A program made the translations under genes and the position numbers. DNA of 64,000 bases from Anas platyrhynchos (taxonomy: Eukaryota; Chordata; Aves; Anseriformes; Anatidae). The notes under the pieces were generated by a model. The model saw only the letters and a program-made list of their open reading frames with translations. It did not search any database and was not told the DNA's origin. The stretch lies in NCBI RefSeq assembly GCF_047663525.1, contig NC_092606.1, positions 2,168,501 to 2,232,500 on the forward strand, read 5' to 3'. Positions 53,301-62,375 of this stretch are shown piece after piece. Position 1 is the stretch's first letter, and every line of letters begins with the position of its first letter.

Positions 53301-55792
53301 AGGTTTCCTAGATGGCTAATTTGATGCTCCGGTTGTGGATGAGCTAAATGCAAAAGTAAAAACACTATCTGCTAATGGCAAAATGAAAAGAAAAACTTGC
53401 ATATTTCTTTCCCCTCACCTTTATCACCCACTATCAGACAACACCCACAGATAGACTGCACAACACAGTGAAATTATCAAAGACTAAATTTATTCACGTG
53501 TCTGTTTGATGAGATTTTATTAACTGGTTAAACATAAGCCACCGACTGGAAGAAAAGATTTCCACGCTACCACATCAAATGGAATGCCTTCTAGAGATGA
53601 TGAAAGCTGCTTAAGAAGTGAAAAGGGTTAATATTTAAACTTCCTTTAATTTATAGTTGAAGCTTAGAAACACAAAAGTAAGAGTGAACAATTCATTTAG
53701 AGGAGAGATATCATACTACACCTAAACAGGCTTCTGGGCCATTGGAAAGCAACATTATGAGTTTAAAAGCACTAAGAGCCATTCATTCAATGTTTTGCAA
53801 GCAGCAGTTCACTATTTTTAGAGTTAAGGCACAGACTAAGACTTCCAGCTGACAAACAGAAAGGAAGTAGTCCCATTAATTTTCAATTTTAAGTTTTAAA
53901 CAGGGTCAACACAAACCAGTTAATTTCAATGACCGTTGTTTTTTTAAGATAATGCTGAAGACGTATAATTACATTTAAAAGACAACAGCATCCATTTCAA
54001 ACAACTGCATCTCTTGCAATAGCTCTCTTTAAGAATTAAAAATAAATAATTAAATCATGGAAGGCTGCAAGACAAGGAAGCTAAGAGCTCATTCAGCTGT
54101 TTCTACAGACTTATCTGCAGACCAACCTCGATATCTGAATACTGTGTAACAACAGCAACTGAATGGAAAAAAAAAAAAGGATGTTAGAATGTTTCTTCAT
54201 GGTGAGGATGACTTGCACTTAGATAAATGCCTCTCATCCAGATACAGAACTGACATACGGTTATTGGAACCTCTTCAATTACAACTATGGCTTGCCTCTG
54301 GTGTAAAAAAATGATAATGACAACACACTGCAGTTGTGCAAAGTTTCAGGCAGGGAGTTAAATTCTGGAACTAAATCACAAACGGAATTTTAGGCCAGCC
54401 TAAGTCAAATCATCTGTCTCACGCTTGCTATGGCCGAATATTCACACACACTTCTCACAATCTGTCAAATGCAAACAAAAAACTTAAAGTATTCCTACAC
54501 GACACTGGGACTGCAGTTAATAAGCCATTCTAGGGGGGCTTTGAAAAACTCAAGGGGAACTGCCTAACAGACAGCATGGTTAACCAGAGATGACAGACTA
54601 TGTGAGGCCAAAAAACAGTGATGATTTTTGGAGAGTTATTAATATGGCATCATTTACAATGACCAAAACTAAAACACAGCGAGGACCTCCTCTTTGAACA
54701 TAGCAGAGCCAGATGGGATTGAGACAGAGAGTCTTCAACAATGTGACAAAGTGTTTAGAGACCGTTTGAAGATGCTCAATTGTTTTGCTCTGGAAGATGG
54801 AAGAAGTTACATTATCAAGTTGGTAAAGTTAAGAAAAAATAGCAAACCAGACATTTTTCCATATCTAAACGTGAGATGAGATTTTTAGAACACCTACATT
54901 TTACACCGTTTAAGCAGTTACTGTCACATGACATGTCACTGACAACAGAATTCACGTATGAATGATTAAGATACCCTGCCACACTACGTAAATCCAATTT
55001 TATTTTCAGCCCAATATTTTCTTACATTAACAATTCAGACAAATGACAACCGGCTGGAGTGCACCCTGTGTTCACCTACTATGCAATTTCTGACCCTTCC
55101 TCCAAACACATGAAGAAAACAGAAAGACCAGAGCGCCTCTACGTTGCACTTAGTTCGCTTTTCCACTGAATCTTCTAGAAATGGCAAAATCCTCATGTTT
55201 TCAAAATCACGAGAATATGCTGGAATGGAAAGCCTCCAAGATCTGTTGCTGCATGCACGGCAGCACTTCTTACACACTCCATAACCCCTTACTTTAAGGC
55301 AAAGCTACTGAAAACACCTTCGGCCTTCTCCTGCCTGCTCACAGGCAAGGCAATTCCCTAGCCTACACCGTGTGTTTTTAGCCTGCGATGTGTGTTTTCA
55401 CGTTAACATGGCTCCTTTCCCGACGAGAGGAAAAATGGCTTTGCCCCACATTCGTGCTCTGGCACCGATGCACGCCTGTCACTTGGGAACGAGTTCCGTG
55501 CGGAGCCCAGCACGCCAACAACTTTCTCCCCGTGCTGTTTACGGCTTTTTAGGGCTGGGGCCGGGGCAGGAAAGTCCTGCAAAGAGCTGCAAAACCCCGG
55601 GGCCGAGCCTGGCAGGAGCAGCCCCGTGTGTGAAGGCCTCGCCCGGGCACCGCGACGCCCTGAGGGGGTGGAAGGGGAAGGGGGGGTCTCGGCACTCACC
55701 GTGAGGGTGTCATCGATGTAGAGGGGGATTTGCCTCTTCTCGAAGGGGAACTCCTCCTCGCCGTCCCTGCACACCGCCACCAGCCGCGCCAT
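38313..55792 (-). CDS. GGNBP2: GGNBP2, gametogenetin-binding protein 2 (13 constitutive coding exons, 697 aa)
   Basis: Coding exons on the minus strand are 55792-55700, 52109-52029, 50015-49762, 48799-48701, 45552-45439, 43328-43125, 42154-41980, 41347-41153, 40558-40408, 40239-40114, 40031-39880, 39487-39242 and 38516-38313. All are GT..AG and in phase. The 697 aa equals the human length as I recall it, with near-identical sequence through the middle. Visible features are CVGC at 89-92, FCTDC at 215-219 and a Cys/His cluster at 252-263 (CCPHERHIHVCC), which suggest metal binding. There is a coiled, acidic-to-basic segment at about 355-384 with a bipartite-like NLS (KKRQKRKNRRKNK), Cys-rich acidic stretches at about 410-520 and a Lys run at 529-540. 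The family binds gametogenetin and is needed for spermatogenesis and placental function. Its biochemical activity is unsettled. Intron 40032-40113 is only 82 nt. Confidence 0.96.
38810..38833 (+). repeat. A24 homopolymer in a GGNBP2 intron
   Basis: An uninterrupted run of A on the plus strand (T on the gene strand) lies between the last two GGNBP2 exons. Similar runs are at 40943-40960 and 41032-41050. Confidence 0.9.
45664..45792 (-). CDS. GGNBP2: candidate in-frame cassette exon of GGNBP2 (129 nt, 43 codons)
   Basis: On the minus strand TTTACTATGTGACAG is followed by 129 stop-free nucleotides and then the donor AG|GTAAAC. The phase fits on both sides: the preceding exon ends with two codon bases (GG) and this one starts with the third. 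It ends with AG, completed by the G that opens exon 45552-45439. Inclusion would give a 740-aa isoform with an insert between KPKPLG and GCWMDV. The insert is Ser/Lys/Glu-rich (LSTEKLSADKRSSEDSKKEE) and ends in a hydrophobic/aromatic segment (CRIIFHYGPFQGAVR). I do not recall this segment in human GGNBP2, so it is probably alternative or lineage-specific. The intron to the next exon is only 111 nt with a very strong T tract. Confidence 0.6.
45793..48700 (-). other. GGNBP2 intron between exon 4 and the cassette exon
   Basis: No recognised gene or transposon. A TG microsatellite lies at about 46629-46646. A strong donor-like sequence at about 46295-46300 (minus strand, CCC|GTAAGT) follows a short open segment, but no frame-preserving splice was found for it. 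Confidence 0.5.
50016..52028 (-). other. GGNBP2 intron 2 (2.0 kb)
   Basis: No transposon is recognised. A 197-codon open frame runs antisense to the gene at 50107-50700. Its translation resembles no family I know, it has no flanking splice or retrocopy features, and it is probably chance. A (TTTA)n microsatellite lies at about 51480-51503. Confidence 0.5.
52110..55699 (-). other. GGNBP2 intron 1 (3.6 kb)
   Basis: Intronic DNA between the ATG exon and the MVMEFPDN exon. It is AT-rich with no recognised exon, RNA gene or transposon. The right end (from about 55480) merges into the promoter CpG island. Confidence 0.5.
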
Positions 55793-56660
55793 CGCCGCCG
55801 CTTCCTCCTCCCAGCTGCCGAGCCTGCGAGCAGCCCCGAAACGCCGCGGAGGTAAATCGCCGCCTGGCTTCCCCGGCACACTTTCACCAGCAGGGGAAAC
55901 CGAGCCTGCTTTACCCCATCGCCTGATTCACCACGGGCACACAGCCCCGCGCCTCCGCCGCCGCCGCTTCACGGACACCGGGGAGCCCGGCCCGGAGCTC
56001 GCAGCGGGACCGGGGCTGGGGGCGGCGGGGACGGAGCCGGGGCCGGGCTGAAGGCGGCGGGGCCGGGCGGGGACGGGGAGCACGGAGGAGCCCCGATGGA
56101 GCCCGGGCAGCCCCTGAGGTGGCTGCGGAGGGCAGGGGGAGCCCAACACGGCCGCCTCCCTCCCTCCCTTTCTCCCCCCCTCAGGCCGGAGGGGCCGCAG
56201 CCCGCCGGCCTCCAGCGTCCAGCGGGGGCCCGGTGAAGGCTCGGAGCTGAGGCTCCCCCGCTCCTTCCCTCACCCCCTTCCCTCCTTTTCCTTCTCCTTC
56301 TCCCTCCCCTCAGCCCCACCGCCCCCTCCCCGGGCCTTTACCGGCTGCCCCCAGCCGCGGGCCGTGACAGGCGGGCGGACACCTCGGGCCCCACCTCGGG
56401 CCCTGCCGCGGGGCCGCCTCCTTCCGCTCCCCCCTTCCCCGGGCCCTCCCCGCGGGCGGCGGCCCCGGCCCCGGCCCGCCCCGGCCCGGCCCGGCCCTCC
56501 TCTCGCGAGACACCGCGGCCGCTGCTTCCTCCCCCCCCCTCCTCTTCCTCCTCCTCCTCCTCCTCCTCACCCCCCCCCCGGTGCCGGGGCCGCCCCCCGC
56601 CCGTTGCCTCCCGGGCTGGGGCCTCCTGAGGAGCCCCGGGGCGAGGCCGCGTCACAAACG
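55480..56660 (-). promoter_or_regulatory. GGNBP2: GGNBP2 CpG-island promoter with probable non-coding first exon
   Basis: A dense CpG island covers the ATG exon and about 850 bases upstream. On the minus strand a donor-like GCAGCCG|GTAAAG ends at 56342, and acceptor-like CAGs lie 22-31 bases upstream of the ATG (TCGCAG, CGGCAG). This suggests a non-coding exon 1 ending at 56342 and an intron of about 0.5 kb, as in many GGNBP2 orthologues. The exon-1 start is not resolved. Long C runs and (CTC)n runs are present at about 56530-56580. Confidence 0.6.
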
Positions 56661-56710
56661 GTTCTGAGAGAACTTGGGGGGGGCGTGAGGCACAGGCCGT
56701 GCTCAAGGCT

Positions 56711-56756
56711 TTTTATTATATATATATATATATATTATTTATTTATTTATTTATTC
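56711..56756. repeat. (TA)n(TTTA)n microsatellite
   Basis: A compound TA and TTTA simple repeat just outside the GGNBP2 CpG island. It marks another abrupt G+C-to-A+T switch. Confidence 0.9.
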
Positions 56757-57303
56757 CCTCGTTTCGTTATAAAAACGTTTCCGAGGAGGAGTGAGTGGTT
56801 TTGGCTTGCGCACCACCTGCCTCTAAGGGGAGTGCTGTGTGGAACCGCGTCGCTGCACGGGTTGCAGCTGTTTTCATGGTTTTCTTAACCAAAATTAAAT
56901 AAATTAATACATGTATATATATTTTTATAATTATAAATTAATAAGCTGGCATTTTAGCAGCATCTTGCCTTCAGTGTGGTGGGCATGGGCTCATGCGGGC
57001 ACCCCAAACCCTGTGTTACACGCACGTTAATAAAAGATGCGTGGAAACTACCATCCAATTTCGTCATTTATCCATGGAAAAGGGCTTTTGGGGCTGCTGG
57101 AAAACTCCTCGCTACCTACACAACAGGGAAGCAACAGCGCTTCAGTGCCACTGTGTGTGTGTGCCCATCTTCTCGCCTGGCAGAAAGGCCTGTGCTCTCA
57201 GCCACGGGAGCTTTGAAATCGGATACCGGCTGAAATCTTTATTGTAATATTCCACTTCAAAAGAGACCTGACTGGGTTGGAAAGGAAGGCGTGCTGCTGT
57301 CTG

Positions 57304-57355
<52 letters not shown>

Positions 57356-59484
57356 CGCACTTAAAACCAATGAAATTTGGTAAGGAGTAGCTGTTGTTTA
57401 AGGAATAACAAGCTTAAGGACAAATGTAGTCAGCCCAACATTTTTTCTATCCCGCAGCCCTACAAAAAGGTCATTCAATGGAATTACGGCACCAAAGATG
57501 AAACAACTTCTGGTTTCCCAGCACTCTGCTTTACAATAATTAAAGTCAGTGGCATGCTATAGTTCAACCATTTTAGCCTTACTAGTTGAAATATATTCAG
57601 TTTTCACTAATTATATAACATATTTTGATTTATTTTCACATATATCTGCAGATCTCTGAGAGTTTACTCATCTCAACACACCCAACTGTGAAATGAAATG
57701 TAGTGCCCTTGTCCCTGCCAGCCACTGAACTAGCAGGCACCGAGGTGCACACAAAGAAAGTGTCTCCAGCATATCACGGTGCTAACTTCTCTTGCATCTT
57801 TTTGAGTTGATACAGTGCCTTTCTTGTACAGATTGTGACCAAAGATGGCTTGCTTGCATTTCGTGGTTCGTGCAGAAGCATGGTTAATTATCTGTATCTA
57901 TTCATAGCCTAAACATTCAGAATTAATAACTGCCGGTCGCTTCAGGGCAGAATTTGCCACGTTGGTTATTGACAATAAGTAATGGGAATTAATTGTCCTT
58001 CATTAATTCAGTGGTGAGCAACTGACTTCAGACAGCTTTAAAAGTGGGAGACCGCCACGCAGTGCTGCACTGTTCTCATGCTGTACTCATGTGCTACGGG
58101 CCCCTTGGCTCGCCAGCGCTGCTACAACCACAGCTCCAGTCCTGCAACCAGCCCGCTGCCTGCATGCAGCTCGCAGGGCTCTGCACAGACACAGCAAACC
58201 TCCCACGGAATTTTTGCTTCGTGAAATGGAGTTGGCGTCTAGAGAGTTTGCTGCTTGTCCAGACACAACTCGGCTTTGTCACACCCAATTAACGCCTTAA
58301 TTCTGAATCACGCTGGTAGACTTGTGCTCGCAGGTAGAACTCGTTGCAGGTCTTGTGCTTCAAACAGTTCAAAAATTAATATCCATGAGTAGTTTTGCAC
58401 AAATGATTACTGCCATTCAGTTTGCAATGGAAGCCTTTCTTCCCTAGGCAAGGCTAGGAATTGTTTTCAAATAAATTACCAGAAAAACAGTTACCAGGAA
58501 ACTCTGCTACAAACTATGATAATTGTTTGTAAGACAGGGTTGCCTACTAACGGCATCTGCCTGCTGTAGTAACTGCAACTAGTACAATACAGGCTGATTT
58601 TCTTTAATGCTGAAGACTATATGGCTAGAACGTGGAAGTAAACAAGCATAAACTCAGCATGTCCACAGTATATAACCTTCAGTCATCATCTTTCCGTTGA
58701 CCAAAGCCTGAGAGAACCCCATAAATTCAAGAATATTCCACAACACGTCTGCCTTCAGGGATCTGATTTAGAGGCTTAATCTCCCTAGGTTTTATGATTC
58801 ATTGCATTCAACAGACAAGGAAAAAATTGAAATATGGCCCATATGCACTCCTGTAACTCCACTGACATTAAACATCCATCATCAACTAGAGTTTGTATTC
58901 CGCTTCTGAAGTATTTCTATCTCCCATTCTTGAATTCCTCATGATCTTTAAATGTATTTCTCTTCTCAACAACTTAATGAGGTCAGGAGGAACTGTCACA
59001 GTTAGGAAAGTGAACAAAAAGGGTGTTCTACTCTGAGCTTATGGGAAGACTGTGATAGATGGAGAAACTGAGCACCTCTCCTACCAATGCTCTGCTGGTA
59101 TCCTGCCCCCCTGCATCATGCGTCTTTCCATTTGACACTGTTTGCTAATAAGAATTCATACAGAATGTTCCCACTAGAAGACAGCTCGGCTGTCAAAATA
59201 CAGTATTAAATCAGCTACTGTTTAAAACAATTTTATAGACAAATATGTGAGCCTTGAGTACTTTAAAGTAGAGTTGAAGACCATATTCTACCGTGTTGCT
59301 AAAGATGAGCTGTCACATGTTAGGATGCAGTTTGGGGGTGAATTAGTTTTGGTTCTTTGTATTTTCTTATAAAAGGCTGTGCAGCTCTTATTATCTGCAC
59401 CACAAATTCCACCAGCTGCTCTATGAATTCATCGGCAGTGGAGCTTTATCATTCAGAGCATCGTATTTAGATAGGGTCGTCATT
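56757..59484. other. intergenic DNA between the GGNBP2 promoter and the PIGW 3' end
   Basis: No coding exon, RNA gene or transposon family is recognised. It contains the A46 tract at 57308-57353 and AT-rich patches. The open frames at about 58044-58300 are overlapping chance frames on both strands. Confidence 0.5.
57308..57353 (+). repeat. A46 homopolymer tract
   Basis: This is the longest homopolymer in the window, 46 uninterrupted A. The roughly 70 bases upstream contain no recognised SINE or processed gene, and I found no target-site duplication. It is either a pure microsatellite or the tail of an unrecognised short retroposon. Confidence 0.95.
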
Positions 59485-59490
59485 TTTATT
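59485..59490 (-). other. PIGW: candidate PIGW poly(A) signal
   Basis: This is AATAAA on the minus strand, about 650 bases past the PIGW stop codon. It is the nearest canonical signal noticed. The 3' UTR in between is AT-rich. Confidence 0.45.
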
Positions 59491-60141
59491 CATCACTGAG
59501 GATGAAAATAAAATTTAGCTTTAATTCAAAGGCTAATTTAGATTTCGGTCTATGATTAACATTCCACATACAATTACTGCCATCAAAGTCAAGCATATGC
59601 ATAAATCCTTGCAGGACTGGGGCCAAAACACTCATCCAATAGATTTTATATAAAGAATTATTCTTATCTATTATTTATGCAAGGGCCTGAACTAGCTAGC
59701 TCTTGACACAGCTAAGTCTGTCTATATATAAGTACTCATTTTCCTACTTTTCATCTGGCTTCTCCTCTACACAGTGTTATCTAATCTTACCAGCACTTGG
59801 ATATAAACATCCCTCTTGAACCTGCAGTTCACTAGACGTAACATTACTCTTCTGCATATATGTTTATAGAAACAGAGTAAGTATTCAGCAAACGATCTCA
59901 GAAACCAAGTTTTCAGGAAAATGTGCAACATCTCCAACAGGTAACAGTACCAATTGTATAATTTGGTAAAACAAAACCTAAAAATAAATAAATACATATA
60001 AATAATGATTAAAAACTGTCATAAAAAGCTATGTTACAAAGACAAAGTTATAAAATATTGTATTTACATATCATTAAAATACAGTTTTAAATTTAATTTT
60101 AAATAAAAAAGTTTAGCTAGTCCCCTTAAGACAGGGTGGAA

Positions 60142-61662
60142 TCACCAGAATTTTAATACTATATTTTTGGCATGCAATATATACATAATTAAACAGTTAA
60201 AAAACATATATAAATGCAGTATACATAATGTAAGTGCAGTCGTGCTGTGGATCGTATCTATCATTATATTCACAATACCAGTCACAACATTTGCAAGTAA
60301 GAAAAACAGTAGCTGATTTTTATTAACAGCACTAATCAGGCAAGCGTGCGACAGCTCACTTTCCCTTCTGACAGGCACAGCCTCCGTTTCATCCTTTTTA
60401 CTGGTGTTAGGGGGCTTTGCAACACTCCAGCAGGAGGGCACGCTGGAGCCCTTCACGAGAAGCTTTGTGAACAGCAGCACGAGATCAGTCACTAGGAAGA
60501 AGACAAAGAAAGTCAGGCAGTGAGCAACGACCCATATGCAGTATGACAGATTGGCCATGCGGCGGGACACGGGGTCTGCGTGTGCTTGTGACAGGTGAAG
60601 AAGCACGAAGAGCACGAGGACGGTCAGCAGTAAGGAACAGACTGCTTCCATCCAGTCCTTGACTGAGTTTCTCTGCTTCTTCAGATAGAGCCCTACTTGC
60701 ACACTTGCCATGTATATGGCTAGATATCCAAAGAGAGAGAGCAGGCCTTCCCTGTTGGCGTTGAAAAAGCCAACCCTAGTGTCTTTGCCGTCGCTGCCAT
60801 GCAAGACAAATGTCTTCAGAGAGGTAATGTTAAGAATAAGCTGATAAAGTACAGCGAGATTCACTGCCACAATCCAAGATTTATTTGTTGGAATTATGGC
60901 TAAAAGTAGAGATGCTGCAAGCCTCACAAATGCTAAGGTAAAGAAAAAATTCCAGTGCACTCCATACTCTGAAGTATGTTCCTGATACTCGATAGATTTG
61001 ACACTAAGGAGTCGTCCAACGCCAAGGAAAATCAACGGCCAGATGGAAAAAAACTGCTTGGCCAGATGGGAAAATTTTGCTTGCGTCACATACGACTTTT
61101 GTCTAACTTCAGGACAAACAAGAGCATTACCGAAAATGAAAGCTCCAACCCCCAAATCCATAACTCCAGTTCCATAGGTCTCAGCTTTGGCATATCGCCG
61201 TGGGAACTGCGGGAAATCCACTGCTAAAATACCGATCGATGTCAGCACGTTGACATAAACACGCAACGCAGTTATTGCTGGAATGTATTCTGAATCCAAG
61301 TACGTCCTCTGGAAGTCTTTTACAATTTGCCTGAAAGGTGCTCGGGTATCGTGTTTTCTTTGGCTGTATATTTTAGCAAATATTCCTGCACAGATGGCTG
61401 CAATGATGCTTGGCGGAAAAAAGATGATTGGAGACAGGACTGTGCAGGAGAACAGGAGAGGAGATACCAGCACAGCGAAGTCCAGCAGCAGGCTGCATGT
61501 CCTTGACCTGAGAGGCTTCCCATTGTGCAGGTGGTACAAAATCAAGAGGAGCCCTCTGCAAAGCAGGCAGAGCGGAGCTAGAGGCAAGCCCAGCGAAACT
61601 TCCAGCAAGCTCGTTCCGTTCAGGTTACTGATAAAGGCTTCTTTCAGCTGTTTTTGTGACAT
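60142..61662 (-). CDS. PIGW: PIGW, GPI-anchor inositol acyltransferase (single coding exon, 506 aa)
   Basis: A single uninterrupted frame from the ATG at 61662 to the TGA at 60142-60144, 506 aa against about 504 in human. It belongs to the GWT1/PIG-W family: ER multi-pass proteins that acylate the inositol of GlcN-PI early in GPI-anchor synthesis. Hydrophobic segments are visible at about 23-44, 57-98, 134-150, 170-183, 203-219, 238-258, 262-280, 307-326, 340-358, 373-402, 449-467 and 476-495. Conserved blocks include FPRRYAKAETYGTGVMDLG at 153-171, NANREGLLSLFGYLAIY at 301-317 and NKNQLLFFLLANVVTGIVN at 447-465. An Asn-Gly-Thr sequon sits at N15 near the lumenal N-terminus. An acceptor (CTTCTGATTCCAG) lies 13 bases before the ATG, so the 5' UTR is probably spliced. 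MYO19 diverges from the same promoter. Confidence 0.96.
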   Translation of the reverse strand: MSQKQLKEAFISNLNGTSLLEVSLGLPLAPLCLLCRGLLLILYHLHNGKPLRSRTCSLLLDFAVLVSPLLFSCTVLSPIIFFPPSIIAAICAGIFAKIYSQRKHDTRAPFRQIVKDFQRTYLDSEYIPAITALRVYVNVLTSIGILAVDFPQFPRRYAKAETYGTGVMDLGVGAFIFGNALVCPEVRQKSYVTQAKFSHLAKQFFSIWPLIFLGVGRLLSVKSIEYQEHTSEYGVHWNFFFTLAFVRLAASLLLAIIPTNKSWIVAVNLAVLYQLILNITSLKTFVLHGSDGKDTRVGFFNANREGLLSLFGYLAIYMASVQVGLYLKKQRNSVKDWMEAVCSLLLTVLVLFVLLHLSQAHADPVSRRMANLSYCIWVVAHCLTFFVFFLVTDLVLLFTKLLVKGSSVPSCWSVAKPPNTSKKDETEAVPVRRESELSHACLISAVNKNQLLFFLLANVVTGIVNIMIDTIHSTTALTLCILHLYMFFNCLIMYILHAKNIVLKFW

Positions 61663-61731
61663 CCTTCTTGTGCTGGAATCAGAAGCATGAAATAGTCAGT
61701 GAGGGGAAGGGAAGGGATGAGGGAAGGGATG

Positions 61732-61860
61732 AGGGAAGGGAAGGGAAGGGAAGGGAAGGGAAGGGAAGGGAAGGGAAGGGAAGGGAAGGGAAGGGAAGGG
61801 AAGGGAAGGGAAGGGAAGGGAAGGGAAGGGAAGGGAAGGGAAGGGAAGGGAAGGGAAGGG
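61732..61860 (+). repeat. (GGGAA)n pentanucleotide tract, about 26 perfect units
   Basis: A perfect period-5 GGGAA run, with imperfect units (GGGATGAG) continuing left to about 61701. It lies 70-200 bases upstream of the PIGW ATG. It is probably inside the short 5'-UTR intron, between a possible donor at about 61889 (GAG|GTGGGG on the minus strand) and the acceptor near 61676. The plus strand meets the G-quadruplex pattern many times over and is pure purine. Confidence 0.97.
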
Positions 61861-61864
61861 GGGG

Positions 61865-62360
61865 TGCGGGTGCCCTCCCCAGCCCCCACCTCAGCTCCCC
61901 GCGCCCCTTCCTCCCGCTGAGGTAAACCCGGGCCGCGCTCCGCGGCCGCACTTTCAGCGCTGGGCGGCAGCTGCCGATCCGCAGCGCCCGATTCGCCACG
62001 GGGCAGCCCCGCCGCGGCTCCTCCTCTTCGTCCTCCTCCTCCTCCTCCTCCTCGTCCTGCCGCCCTTCCTCCCGCCACCCCGGCTGCCCTCGGCCCCGGT
62101 GAGCGGCCCCTTCCCTTCCCTTCCCTTCCCCGGCAGGGCCCCGCGCCCGCCCCGTCAGAGCCGCTCCGGGCAGGCGGGGCACTGAGGAGATCCCCGCAGA
62201 GCAGCGCCCGCAGCCGCCCCGTGCCGACTCCTCCGCTTTATTTCAGGGCTCCTCGGGGGGATTCGGGTGAGGGACCCCAGAGCCGAGGCCCCCGCATCCC
62301 AACGCTGCCGCCTTCCCGAGGGCTGGGCGGGCACAGCCGCAGCGCCGCGCTGTAGGAGCC
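61865..62360. promoter_or_regulatory. bidirectional CpG-island promoter of PIGW (-) and MYO19 (+)
   Basis: G+C- and CpG-rich DNA lies between the PIGW 5' UTR and the first MYO19 exon, with no TATA box. The two likely start codons are about 700 bases apart on opposite strands, which fits head-to-head transcription. (CTC)n at about 62031-62052 and (CCCTT)n at about 62105-62130 lie inside it. Exact start sites cannot be placed. Confidence 0.65.
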
Positions 62361-62363
62361 GAG

Positions 62364-62375
62364 ATGCCCAAGCAG
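62364..62375 (+). CDS. MYO19: MYO19, probable first coding exon (partial, codes MPKQ)
   Basis: On the plus strand a G+C-rich leader runs into GAG ATG CCC AAG CAG followed by the consensus donor GTAAGA. By synteny MYO19 should start here, head-to-head with PIGW. The human protein as I recall it begins MLQQVNG, so MPKQ followed by an exon starting VNG would fit. The next exon was not found within the window. MYO19 is an unconventional myosin of the mitochondrial outer membrane. The alternative is that this exon is untranslated leader and the true ATG lies further right. Confidence 0.5.

Noticed and set aside
61644-62182. Open frames with long repeats such as PSLPF and REGKG upstream of PIGW
   Set aside because: They are direct translations of the (GGGAA)n microsatellite and have no independent coding evidence.
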